From NCBI RefSeq assembly GCF_020080835.1, contig NC_058160.1, positions 744,001-808,000 on the forward strand: a DNA stretch of 64,000 bases. The letters are read 5' to 3'. Source of the stretch: Cotesia glomerata. Taxonomy: Eukaryota > Arthropoda > Insecta > Hymenoptera > Braconidae. Below, piece by piece: positions 41,973-52,656 of the stretch. The notes beneath the pieces were generated by a model that was not told the DNA's origin, did not search any database, and saw only the letters and a program-made list of their open reading frames with translations. The position numbers and the translations under genes were made by a program. Every line of letters begins with the position of its first letter. Within the stretch, counting starts at the first letter, position 1.

Positions 41973-43765
41973 TTAATGACGGCAATGACAGACTCCTTTG
42001 TCACACCAGCCTCCTTTGAATTTCATGGCTAGGCAATGGACCGCACAAGCAGAGTCACCTACTCCGAATCCTGAGAGAAGATCGCAGGTAGCCCTTGCCA
42101 AACGGAGGTGCTCTTCTAGCTCTTGCTGAATCTGTTCTTCTGCAAAAAAGAATCTTAAGTTTTTCCTGACCGTGATATTTTAAATAATTAAATTGACGAC
42201 ATGTCATGTAGGTTAACTAGTAGAGTTCCTGATATGTAATTATAGAGGTCCGGGTTCGATTCCTGGCTTAGTTTCAATCGCCAAATTTTTCAAACTTGTT
42301 CTTTGCTTTAAATTAATTTTTAATTCGTGAAATACTTCAAGCTCGTTTCTATTCAAGAATGCATGAATTGCATCAACTTATGTGAAGTAAAAAATTGTCT
42401 CGATCTTTTCAGTGATATAAAAATTTTCATTCCGATTTACTTGAATTACCCCTGATTAAAAAAAATAATTCAAAACGACCGACAATTTTAATTCTTGATT
42501 AGGAAATTCAAAAGTATTGCAAAAAATTCAAATTTCGTTTTTTCCAATATTTTTTAATTCGTTTCTTTTTTTTTTTAATCGGGAACATATCACTAGGCAG
42601 ACCGAAAGGCATGAAAAAACCAAATTAACTATTGGATAATTTTGTAATAAAATATCCACAGATTCGGTAGAATCTGGCGCCAAGTTCCGTTCAAAAATCC
42701 GTTGTAAACGGAGCGCCAGACTACCGACTGTGTTTACTGTAAGCAGAACGGTATTTCGAGGTTGCAAAATTTTATTTAATTATATGGTTCTCCTTTTTCC
42801 AAAATGATATATTATAAAAGTAATTTATACTTTATTTTACTGATATTAATTAATTATAATCAATTATAACACTTAATTCACTTAAAATTATTAAATTTTA
42901 TCAGCACAAACTATAGTAAGCCCAGAAATTTCGATCCTGACTTTTTTTCGATGGGGAATATCAGCGCCACAGACTAGATAAAATGAATATGTGTAGTAAT
43001 CCTTCCTATAGACACGCAACTACAGTAAAAAAAAGTGATTCGTAGCTTGCATCTATGGCCGCCAGGGTGCACTGGAATTACATCTACATAAACTGTAGCT
43101 TCAAGGGGATAGTTTGCAGTAAAAAATGCAGTCAACACGAGATTTAAGTTGTTATCAATTGTAATTTTCATTATAATTACAAAAATACTAAAAATCCGAA
43201 CAAAAACAGTTTCACTGTAAAAAGTCAAGTCCACGTTCATAAGACTATTAGGAAAAAAAATTTTTCTTTACAAAGATAAAAAATTAAAAATCTAAGTAAC
43301 CGATATGATCGTTAATGATTTTAGCAAATTCAAAAAAATTTTATTGTAAATTTAAAAATTAAAAAAAAATTTTTAGAACGTACTTGGTGTGCGTCATTGT
43401 GTATTTCAATTTTTTAAAGTCCTAGTAAATAGATTTTACGAATTTCATTAAAAGTAAAATATTTTGCAACCACGCACACTAAATACGTTCTAAAATTTTT
43501 TTTTATTTTTAAATTTACAATAAAATTTTTAATTTCCGAAAATCATAAACAATCATATCGGTTACTTAGATTTTTAATTTTTTTATTTTGTATCTTTTGT
43601 AAAGAAAAAAAAAAAATTTTTTTCCTAATAGTCTTATGAACGTGGACTTGGCGCGACTTTTTACAGTGAAACTGTTTTGTTCGGATTGTGTTTACCTTCA
43701 ACAGGTGCAGAAAATACAGCGACTGCAGTTGCGATCAAAAGTAAAAAAACCAGGAATTTAGCCAT
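41973..43765 (-). CDS. Def: Insect defensin (defensin 3)
   Basis: Exons 43696-43765 and 41973-42139, phase 1 junction (GTTGAAG|GTAAAC; TTTTGCAG|AA), 78 residues. Signal MAKFLVFLLLIATAVAVFSA, propeptide PVEEEQIQQELEEH, cleavage site RLAR, mature start ATCDLLSGFGVGDSACAVHC, end GGWCDKGVCHCRH. Cysteine spacing C-x12-C-x3-C-x9-C-x4-C-x-C is the hymenopteran defensin pattern. Secreted antimicrobial peptide. Exon 1 is identical base for base to exon 1 of defensin 1. The promoter has GGGATTCCC at 43932-43940, a weak TATA (TTATGTATGA at about 43866) and a TCAGT initiator near 43838-43842. The intron carries a 1 kb inverted-repeat insertion that defensin 1 lacks. Confidence 0.95.
42209..42274 (+). repeat. 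tRNA-like element in defensin 3 intron
   Basis: Third copy of the intron-borne tRNA-like sequence. T-stem GTCCGGGTTCGATTCCTGG; the final mismatch weakens the stem. Confidence 0.55.
42656..43685. mobile_element. Inverted-repeat insertion in defensin 3 intron
   Basis: Boundaries follow from alignment to the defensin 1 intron: TAATAAAATAT and TGTGTTTACC are adjacent there and 1.03 kb apart here. The right half (43196-43684) is a hairpin with arms of about 145 bp that begin CCGAACAAAAACAGTTTCAC and end with its complement. The left part has its own small palindrome (TCTGGCGCC...GGCGCCAGA-like). No coding content. Confidence 0.8.
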
Positions 43766-43931
43766 CGTAAAAACAAAGTAAAACTTTGAAAATAATATTT
43801 TCAAGTCAATAAAGTTTCTTATGAAGCTCGATTGTTAACTGATTCGCAAGTTCTTATATTCGCATTTATGTATGAAACTCATTTCTCCATACAAATTGAG
43901 GAAATGTAAATTTGCAACAGAAATAGTTACT

Positions 43932-43940
43932 GGGATTCCC
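43932..43940. promoter_or_regulatory. Perfect kappaB palindrome upstream of defensin 3
   Basis: GGGATTCCC, 167-175 bases upstream of the ATG at 43765, exactly the same spacing as in defensin 2. Predicts immune induction through Toll/Imd Rel factors. Confidence 0.75.
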
Positions 43941-44544
43941 AAAATAATCAATCACGGACACAGTCAAAGAAAAAGAAAATATTAATGTTGTAGTTTGTTT
44001 ATTTAATAACATTTTAGCTACGGAAGGGGCTGAGGAATCCCCGGATCTTTGTTCTAAAAAAAATTTCCTTATCTTTATCGGTTTATACATAACGTAGTTA
44101 TTAATCGCGACTAAATTTTTTTATTTAGTCATTTATTTTCATCGTAAAGGAATCTCAGACAGAAACAAGCTCATCGATCTCATCAATATGTATTTTGTTG
44201 ACATAAAGTTTGTGTGAGGAATCGCAGTGGGGGAAAGCGATGACCTCTCAATGTCTGGCAATGAATTATTTATGATTAAGTTTATAGTTTATATTTTATA
44301 TTTTATAAACATATTATATAATAATTAATTTTTTTAATTGATAAAAATATGAAAAGTATTCTTCTAAGAGCAAATTATCTTTTTTTAAAAGACGGAATAA
44401 ATTTTTAATTGAATAAAACATTCAATAAATTGCTGTTAAATATCTTTCCAAAATAATGAGTTCATTTATTCAAATTTCATACAAAATTTTTACACTCTTC
44501 TATTTTTCACTCTTCGTAAATTTTAAACTCTTCTTAAAAAAATT

Positions 44545-45330
44545 CAAAAATTTTATTAAAAAAAACATCTAAAAGCTTCCCTGATAGCCAGCGCTTTCTC
44601 AGTAAGTGTTGACTTCCAGCAGTTACGGTTAATTTATACATCAAGTTTGCGGTAATTCTTCGCTCAACAACAGTTGTAAGCAAATTGACGGAAATCTACG
44701 GCTGCAACTTGAATACAAGTTAACAATCAAACTTGTAGTTAAATTTCCTTTCAACTTTACTATAATTTGACGGAAATACTTGTACAGCAAGTTTTGACGT
44801 CTATTTGCAGAGTAAGTTATAGGTAACTAATAGGTAATCGCTCGCTTTGCCAACTCTTTCCGTCAAGTTTGCTTCAAATTGCGGACGTAGATTGACAGTA
44901 AGTTATAGGTAAGGTGGCTATGTATTTTTTTCCAAACCTGCTTCTGAAATAATCCCAATCGATTTGACCTTACGTCGTTACAAATCTGTGTCTTACTACT
45001 TACTGTGTCTTACCCATTCCATCAACCGATAACTGTCTTTAGTCTAGCAAGCGGCAAACTTTAACTCGCTCTTATCAACTGCAACCCAAAATAATAATAA
45101 TAATTACAATAACAAACAATAAGTTAAATAAAACTTAAACTCCGATTATAAATCACAGTATTATTATTCAATATTTAAATGACTTGTGAATTAGCGATTT
45201 ATCGTTCTTTTTTTATCAGTCTATTTTTATCCTTAAAAAGTGTCAGTGGATAAAAATGAGCTGTTCAGTGCTAAATTCACTTGTTTGTGTCACTAGTAGA
45301 GGTTAAAAACATATTTATTAAAATTACTCC
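44545..45330. repeat. Segmental duplication flanking the defensin array, copy 2
   Basis: Counterpart of 36770-37300. It is interrupted by a 345-bp insertion (about 44590-44935) with ATAGCCA/TGGCTAT ends and internal repeats of TGACGGAAAT and AGTAAGTTATAGGTAA. It forms the boundary between the defensin array and Naxd. Confidence 0.65.
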
Positions 45331-45423
45331 AAAATTTTAGTGGAAAAATTTCTTCTTTTCAAAAAGAATAATATATTTTTATTTCACGTGAGTTAAACAA
45401 TTTATTTTACCAAACAAATAATA

Positions 45424-46431
45424 ATGATAAAAACTATAAAAAAAATAATTAACAGATTCCACCTTGACTTGCCAAGAACCGTAAAAATGTCTTCTCAAAT
45501 TTCATTGGACGATCGTATGTTGAAGTCGGTCCGTAAAATAGTCCCGTCTTTGACCACAACAAAGTACAAGGGCCAAGACGGCAGGATAGGAATTTTCGGG
45601 GGCAGTATGGAGTACACCGGAGCACCCTACTTTGCAGCAATGAGTGCATTCCGAACGGGGGCGGACTTGGTCCACATTTTCTGCACAAAAGACGCGGCAA
45701 CAGCGATAAAATCTTTCAGCCCTGAGCCGATAGTCCACCCGCTATTGGACCACGCGGACGCGATCCGGCAAATCAAGCCGTGGCTGGACAGACTCCACGT
45801 GATTTTAATCGGACCGGGTCTGGGAAGAGACGAGAAAATTTTCAAAATTATCGCGGAACTGATAAGCATTTGCCGCGAATTGAAGAAGCCCTTGATATTG
45901 GACGCGGACGGCTTGTTCCTGCTCTGCCAGAAGCCGGACTTGATCCGCGACTACCCGGGAGTGATAATGACCCCGAACGCGATGGAGTTCAGCAGATTGG
46001 TCAAGGCTTTCCTGGATCGCACGGTCCAGCCGGCTCCGGTGGTAAAAATTTCCGAGCTCAAGCATCTCGCGGACTCTATTGGTAAAAATGTGGTGATCAT
46101 AAACAAGGGCGCGAAGGATGTCATCGTAGATGGCCAGAAGGGCAGCGAGGCCGTAACTTGCGCGACCTCCGGCTCCGGAAGACGCTGCGGTGGCCAGGGA
46201 GATCTTCTGGCTGGCTCGCTGGCCGTTTTCTGGTGGTGGGCCATCACTGCCGGGCCTAGTGAGTGCACTATCTCCACTCCGGCTATCACTGCTGCCTACG
46301 CGGCCTCCAGGTTGACCAGGGAGTGCAATGCCAGCGCTTTCAAGGACAAACAGCGCGCTATGCTCACTACTGACATGCTAGAACACATTCATCCGGTTTT
46401 TACAAGACTTTTTGAAATTAATAACAAGTGA
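45424..46431 (+). CDS. Naxd: ATP-dependent (S)-NAD(P)H-hydrate dehydratase
   Basis: Repairs damaged NADH/NADPH by dehydrating the S-hydrate form with ATP, working with the epimerase Naxe. A single uninterrupted 335-residue frame, close to the usual eukaryotic length. Motifs in order: KYKGQDGRIGIFGGS and EYTGAPYFAAMSAFRTGADL near the start of the ribokinase-like fold, GPGLGRD, LDADGLFLL, TPNAMEFSRL, and the ATP/catalytic loop GSGRRCGGQGDLLAGSLAVF with the conserved Asp. Two possible starts: 45424 gives an extra Lys/Ile-rich leader (MIKTIKKIINRFHLDLPRTVK) resembling a mitochondrial presequence; the inner Met at 45487 (MSSQISLDD) would be cytosolic. Dual targeting is known for this family. The gene is intronless and less AT-rich than its surroundings, while both neighbours are split; a retrocopy is possible. 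Confidence 0.95.
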   Translation: MIKTIKKIINRFHLDLPRTVKMSSQISLDDRMLKSVRKIVPSLTTTKYKGQDGRIGIFGGSMEYTGAPYFAAMSAFRTGADLVHIFCTKDAATAIKSFSPEPIVHPLLDHADAIRQIKPWLDRLHVILIGPGLGRDEKIFKIIAELISICRELKKPLILDADGLFLLCQKPDLIRDYPGVIMTPNAMEFSRLVKAFLDRTVQPAPVVKISELKHLADSIGKNVVIINKGAKDVIVDGQKGSEAVTCATSGSGRRCGGQGDLLAGSLAVFWWWAITAGPSECTISTPAITAAYAASRLTRECNASAFKDKQRAMLTTDMLEHIHPVFTRLFEINNK

Positions 46432-46480
46432 GAGCTTTTTTTCCGAGATTTCAAGTTATTTATTTGTCAATTATTGAGTT

Positions 46481-47872
46481 TTGCACGACTCATGATGCGA
46501 AGCATCAGAGAGTGCTTTACGATCGAAAAATTTGTTTTTCCTCGATTTCGCAACTATTTAATTAATTACACGATTGATAATCTACGTAGTCTAATTAATT
46601 TGCCCACCATTCGATACACGGGAAAAAATTTCTGGGAAAATTTACGATACAACTATTGTAAAGCTGGACTATACTTTTATTACTATTAATTGTCAAATAG
46701 TTTAGAAGAAAAAATACTATTTATTCATGAAAAAATACGATATTACTATTGTAAAAAGTAAGAGATGAAAATTTCCAGTGCTGCCTCTGTATCTTTCCAA
46801 TAGAACTATAGCAAATTTTACAATAGTTGAATTGGAATGTTTTTCAATTAGTGTGAGTGATGGCCGTGCACAGCGCTAGACTCCGAGTTTATGTAAATGT
46901 TAAAGGATATGGGCCTTAGTTTACCTCGGATAGCGTAGAGGGAGAGTCTCTGGCTGCCAACACAGAGTTCTGGGTTCGATTCCCAGATAGGACGAAAATG
47001 CCGGTTTCGTTTTTCGATTACTGTACAGGTACCAATTAGTCCAACCTTCTATCTCTCTCCCTCCCTAATATTTCTTTTAAAAAAACCAACTGTGAATTTT
47101 TACAATAGTTGAATTGTAAAGTTCACAAACACATATTGTATAATTTGCTTTATAGTATTCGACTTTTTAAGACTCTTGCTAGTCTTATTTGTTGGATTAA
47201 ATTTACAATAGTAGATCGTAAAAATTACTAAATGAGAAGTATAGTCCACCGTTACTATTTTAATTAGTAAAAATTACAATAGTAAAATAATAAAAACTCC
47301 TTCAATTTTCTTTCCGTGTAGATAATTTAATGGAGATTAATTCTGTCACTGGTAAAAATCAATTTAAGATAATAAAAACAGAAAAAAATATCAAAATAGT
47401 TAAAAGAAAATTCGTGTCAATCAACTCAATTTTCCGTTGAAAACACGATAACTTGAGTAAAAATTCACGAATTCAATCAGTTTTTTTTTTTTTTTTTTAA
47501 TAGCTTGGCATTCCCTTTTAGCGGAGATCTCCATTCGAGATGGTAATCTTATTTAATATTGTTTATTTGTTATTAACGAAAAACTAAAATTAATGAAAAA
47601 AATCCACACTGTGCGCATGATCAGTTTAAAACACCGCGCGAAATTTGAAATGAAAAAATAAATAAAAAAGGAAATTGTATTTAAAAGTATTTAAAAAAAA
47701 AACAGTAGCAAACAAAAAAAAAGTAAATTGCAAAAGTAATATTTTAATAAAAAAAAAATAAAATAAAATAAAATAACATTTAAAATAAAATAAAAAAAAA
47801 ATATTATATCAGAACATTAGCTATCTTTTTATATTTATCGAATGAATTGACATTATGAGTCGTGCATTTTTG
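46481..47872. mobile_element. Inverted-end element, GCACGACTCAT family, copy 1
   Basis: It begins TTGCACGACTCATGATGCG and ends with CATTATGAGTCGTGCA, an inverted pair, starting about 50 bases after the Naxd stop. A shorter copy in opposite orientation is at 57463-58070 and shares GCGAAGCATCAGAGAGTGCT at its inner end. Copy 1 contains a nested tRNA-like unit (46919-46995). No transposase seen. Confidence 0.6.
46919..46995 (+). repeat. tRNA-like element (SINE candidate)
   Basis: GATAGCGTAGAGGGAGAG (A-box-like) and GTTCTGGGTTCGATTCCCAG (intact T-arm, B box) in tRNA spacing, followed by unrelated sequence with GCCGGTTTCG and a pyrimidine-rich end (about 47060). The layout suits a tRNA-derived SINE more than a working tRNA. 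Confidence 0.5.
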
Positions 47873-49705
47873 GATTTGCCAAACTTTTTATAAACTTACT
47901 GTGGTTTCTTTTACACAGAAAAAAAAATTTACTTTAATCCAGTAAATTATTTTGAAGAATATATTTTTGATTTGAGTAGAAAAATTCTCAAACTAAGAAA
48001 TTTTTTTAGTTCAAATAAATTTTACTTGTTATAAAAATTTTTCATCTTGATTCAAGACAAATTCTTCAAAATTGTTTTCTTGGTTCAAGAATTTTTCTCT
48101 TGATTCAAATTATTTTTTTTTTCTTAGTGTAGATTTAAATTAACAGATATTTAACGATTTTTAGAATTTTTATAATTTATAAAGGCAATTTTTCTTAAAA
48201 TTCATCAAAAATAATTTTTTTTTTATAATGTTAACTTTTCGATAAAGACAAACGATATTAAAAAAAAAAATATTCTAATTGTTTTACGAGTTAAATACAG
48301 AAAAAAAAAATACTAAAAATTGGTAAACTCATGTAAACTCAAATTATTTATAAATTTCAATTTACAGAAAATTTTATTTAACATTGAAAGCTTTAAAACT
48401 CATTAAAAAATTAATTTCTTTTTATTTTAGAATTACTTAAAGATAAAATATTATTTTTTTTTCAATTTTTTATGCCACAGACGGAAAGATGATTAGAAAA
48501 CTAAACAATTGCCTAAATAAAATTGCTAATTATCAAATATTTGTTAGTTTGAATATCATAAAAAATATTATTTTTATTTATTTAAATTTAGTCTAGACAT
48601 TTCTTATTTATATATTTATACCACAGACTGACAAGCATCAATAACAAAATTTTAATCATAATTTTTTAAGCCGTTGTCAATATTATGTAATTTAATATAA
48701 TCAGATTTATACTTTGTAAATATTGTGTAATCTAATAATTTACTAAGATTATCACATTTTTTTTATTCAGCCAAAAAGAAGGATCTATCACTTTTAAATT
48801 GAGACTTGAATATATTATAAAAATATCAACGCAAATTTTATAATTTTTTTTTTGATTATTAATAGTAATAATTATTGATAAAAAACTCTCAAATAATTGA
48901 CAAATAATAATTTTTGTCTCTTAGAATTGTTATTATTATTTTTTAAAAGTTAAAAATTTTTTTAAGATTGTAAATTAAAATGTATTTTTTAGATTGTCTT
49001 CTAATGGAAAAATTCCTCGGATGAAAAGTGGAGAATTATAAAAAAAATAAAATCAAATCAAGACTTGTTACTTTTTTAAAATTTATTTTTTAGATAATAC
49101 AAATAATAAAATATTTTATATATGTGGTACAGTTTATAATATATGTTTTTAAAAATAAGAAATACTGGTTCTTTATTTATTAGACTAAAAATAAAAGTCT
49201 TATAAATTATAGTGGGATTTAATTATAGTAAATAGTAATTCATCAGTTCATTGAGAAATAAGATACTTATTTAAATATTTGTCGAACTTGTTATTTTAAA
49301 ATGACTTTTATATACAATCTGATAAATAATAAATAATTAAAAGTTATTGTTGTGATTATATGACAGTTGTATTGCTAATTGGCTCGATATTTTTCCTCAC
49401 TTTTAATGATTATTTTTCAGTATTACTTTTTTATTATTTCGTATTTAATTATTACTTCAATTAGTCTTTAAAATTTTTTATTTAATTAACTATTCAATTA
49501 AAAAAAATTGAAGAAATCATAAAAGCGATGAAAAAAATATTAATTTTTTTTACTAGACTCTATCATAAATTTGCTCATATTTTAATAGAGAGCGTCTTGT
49601 AAATAATTAATAATTAATAATTAATTATGACGTTTGCTTAAATCAAACAAATATTGACATTTTTTAATTTAAAAATGGTTCTAGATTTAAAAAATATTAA
49701 ACTAC
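47873..49705. other. AT-rich intergenic DNA between Naxd and the cotransporter
   Basis: No supported gene. It includes another TTCTTGATTCAAGA-type repeat cluster at about 47920-48120. The rest is homopolymer-rich and probably includes the 3' UTR of the minus-strand cotransporter, with several minus-strand AATAAA signals. Confidence 0.5.
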
Positions 49706-52656
49706 TTAAGAGTAAAACGTTAATACAGATGCATGATTCCCTCGTATTAAAAGTGTCGGCGGCATATCACGGGTTAAAGTTTCTAACCAAGCCATATACA
49801 GCGGAGCCGACACAGCTCCTTTTCTTGGCATCGGTAAGGACCTAAAAGTAAGTTATTATTTGTTTAGAAAAAATTAAAGAATCCTCTTCAAATAAAAAAT
49901 TTTGAATTTAACACTTACATTACAACAAGAGTTGACTTGCTAGAGTTTTCCAGCAGCAGCTCTCTGAGACGCAACTGCCGATTTGTTTTGTCTTTTAATG
50001 TTTGTAATTCTAGGTCCGTTATCACGCAGTCTGTTGTGTCATTATCGTCTTGTCTTCTGAAATCAGTGATGAGTTTGTCAAAGAAATCTTGCGTTTCTTG
50101 TTTCGGTGGGACACTTATGTCGTCCACTATTTTTAAACTTGTGTACTTGATACGGAATTTGGCCATTATTTCTGCCATTCTGAAAAATTTATCAATATTT
50201 TAGTAATTTTTAAACTTTTTAAAATTATTTTTAAATTAATAATAATAATTTAAAAAAATTTATTATTATTATTAAAATTTCAAGTGAAGTATCAAAGATT
50301 AAAAAAAATTTTTTAATATTTTTAATATTTCTCGAATAATAATAATAATTTTTAATGATTTTTTTAATGATAAAATTTAAAAAAATAAATAAATAAAAAA
50401 CTTCTAAAGTTTTTATTTATCAAAAAGCTATATTTAAATAAAATATTTAAAAAAACTCACTCTTTTTCTTCAGCCGAGCTTTCTTGTTTATGATTAGCTA
50501 GGGCAAATATTCGCATTTTGCAATGCTCCCAATTAGATCTTGTACTTATAATATATGGCAACAATATCGTCAATCCTAAAAATTATTTCATTTTATTTTT
50601 AGTTTAAAAATTTTTCTTTAAAATGGCCTAAAACAAAATTATTAAATAATATTACCTCCATCGTCATAGAGCCACCAAACATCAATAACCCCATTCTTGT
50701 GTTTTTTTTCAAAAACAGTTATCATTTCGGGCTCTGTTAATATTCCATTCCTTTTTTCACTGCAAAAAAAAAGAATCAATTTTAATAAAAAAAAAAAAAT
50801 TGTTTTCAATTTTCACTACAAGTTTAAAATCATTTTTTATAATAAATAACTTACTACAATAATTTATCAGCAATATGTTTCTTTTTATTCCTAAGCTGAT
50901 CTCGAGCGCTTAAATTTGTCGGGGATTCGCGGACAGCAGGTCCGCTTGACTCGCTGCCTGGTAAATAATGGGACCCAATTACAGGTACACTTTGTACCCT
51001 TGTTATACGACTGCTCATTGACAAGTCGCTGTCGGCGTGCATTAGAGTGCTACCCGCTAAATCGTAACTGCTTTGTACCAATTGTTCTTCTTCAACGTGG
51101 TTCAAAATGTTCGACGTGTTTATTCCGTTCGGGAGACGCAACATCGCGACAGCCAATTTTTGATCAAATGCATTACTAAAATTTTATTTATAAGTATAAA
51201 TATTAGTGTATTAAAAATGATAAATTTTTGTTTTCAAATGATCTTGAAATTTGGTCATAAAATATAAAAATGATGACCCTGTCAAAATTCTAAGGAGTCA
51301 AATTTGAAAGATCAAAATTTTTAAAAAATTTAAAAGATCAAAAATTTGAAACATTAAAATTTTTTAAAAATTTAAGTGATCAAAATTTTGAAGAAATTTA
51401 AGAGATCAAAATTTTGAAGAAATTTGAAACATTAAAATTTTTTAAAAATTTAAAAGATCAAAATTTTGAAGAAATTTGAAACATTAAAATTTTTTAAAAA
51501 TTTAAAAGATCAAAATTTTGAAGAAATTTGAAACATCAAAATTTCAATGAAATTTAAGAGATCAAAATTTTGAACAACATTATATGCTCTTCAAAATAAA
51601 TAAGAAATTTTTATCTTAATAATAATAATTTCTAAAAATGACAATATAAAATATATCCAAGCTTTATCTAGAATAATTTTTGAAAAACCATAAGAGATCT
51701 TTTTTGTAAAGCGTTCAACTTCCTCCAAATAATATATAACACACTTTCCAGTACATCGCTTGTAAGAAAAGATGCAAAATTCCAAAGTTTAAAAATATTT
51801 TTTTCAATATTTGAAAAGAAAATGAAAAAATATCGATTTGCGACTTCTAAATATAAACATTAAAAGCTCGAATTTGGACTCAATTTTTTTTGCTATCTTT
51901 GACGGAATTTAAAGATCATTCAAAAAGATTATCAATTTTTTTAATAAACCCCAATGAATATATAATAATAAAAGTTATTAATCCTTCACTAAACTTACTG
52001 AAGTATATTAAAGTACTCCTCGAGATCTTTATGATTACAAGCGGCCCAGTCGGTTTTAAAGCCCATCAAAACGACATTAGGCACTAATTTACCAACGCCA
52101 GCAGCCTGCATCAAAGCAGAGGCTCCTTTTTCGAAGCTCAAATTGCTGATCACTTGGTAAAAACCCTTGATCCGATGGCGATTCAGCCATTCATACCCAC
52201 CGCGTAATCTTGCGAGTCTTGCTCGATAAGATATCGACGCCTATTTATTATTGAAAAAAAAAAAAAAAACTTTCATTTTTATTTTTATCTTTAAAAATAT
52301 CTACTTATAACTAAATCTTTTTTATTTGATTATCTTGATCATTTTTATTTGATTATCTTTTAAAAGAAAACGTAAGAATTGTTATCTAAAGATGTTTTAA
52401 TTGAATTAATGGACAATCAGTAGAATTGTGTAGAAAAAATGATTAAAGTTTATTACTCTTGGAAGATTAAATTATTTATTTTAAATTAAGTTAATTTAGA
52501 GAACTTACGGTGCAAACTTCTCCAGCAATAAGTAGAGAATTATGCTTGGTTATCAGGTTCGCCAGATGCAATAAATCAGGACGTTTCTCCGGGAATCCCG
52601 AGAGACATAAAATTTGTGGTGCGTAATTTTTAACATGCTCATCAGTTACATTTAAC
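49706..52656 (-). CDS. NKCC: Cotransporter exons 9-15, cytosolic C-terminal domain
   Basis: Seven exons encode the SLC12 C-terminal regulatory domain: LNVTDEHVKNYAPQILCLSG, QAAGVGKLVPNVVLMGFKTD, DVWWLYDDGGLTILLPYIIS and the terminal LTFYS. Between them, a Ser-rich variable segment (SSRITRVQSVPVIGSHYLPG, exon 11) is a likely phospho-regulated linker. The last exon begins by completing ATG across the intron (GTAAT|GTAAGT...AG|GTCC). Confidence 0.92.

Noticed and set aside
45449..46289. Several frames on both strands inside Naxd
   Set aside because: Shadows of the dehydratase frame, which alone has family motifs.
49654..49845. Plus-strand 63-residue frame
   Set aside because: Opposite the last cotransporter exon, whose NKCC-type terminus is unmistakable.
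51591..51785. Minus-strand 64-residue frame
   Set aside because: Lies in a cotransporter intron with clear flanking splice sites; composition only.
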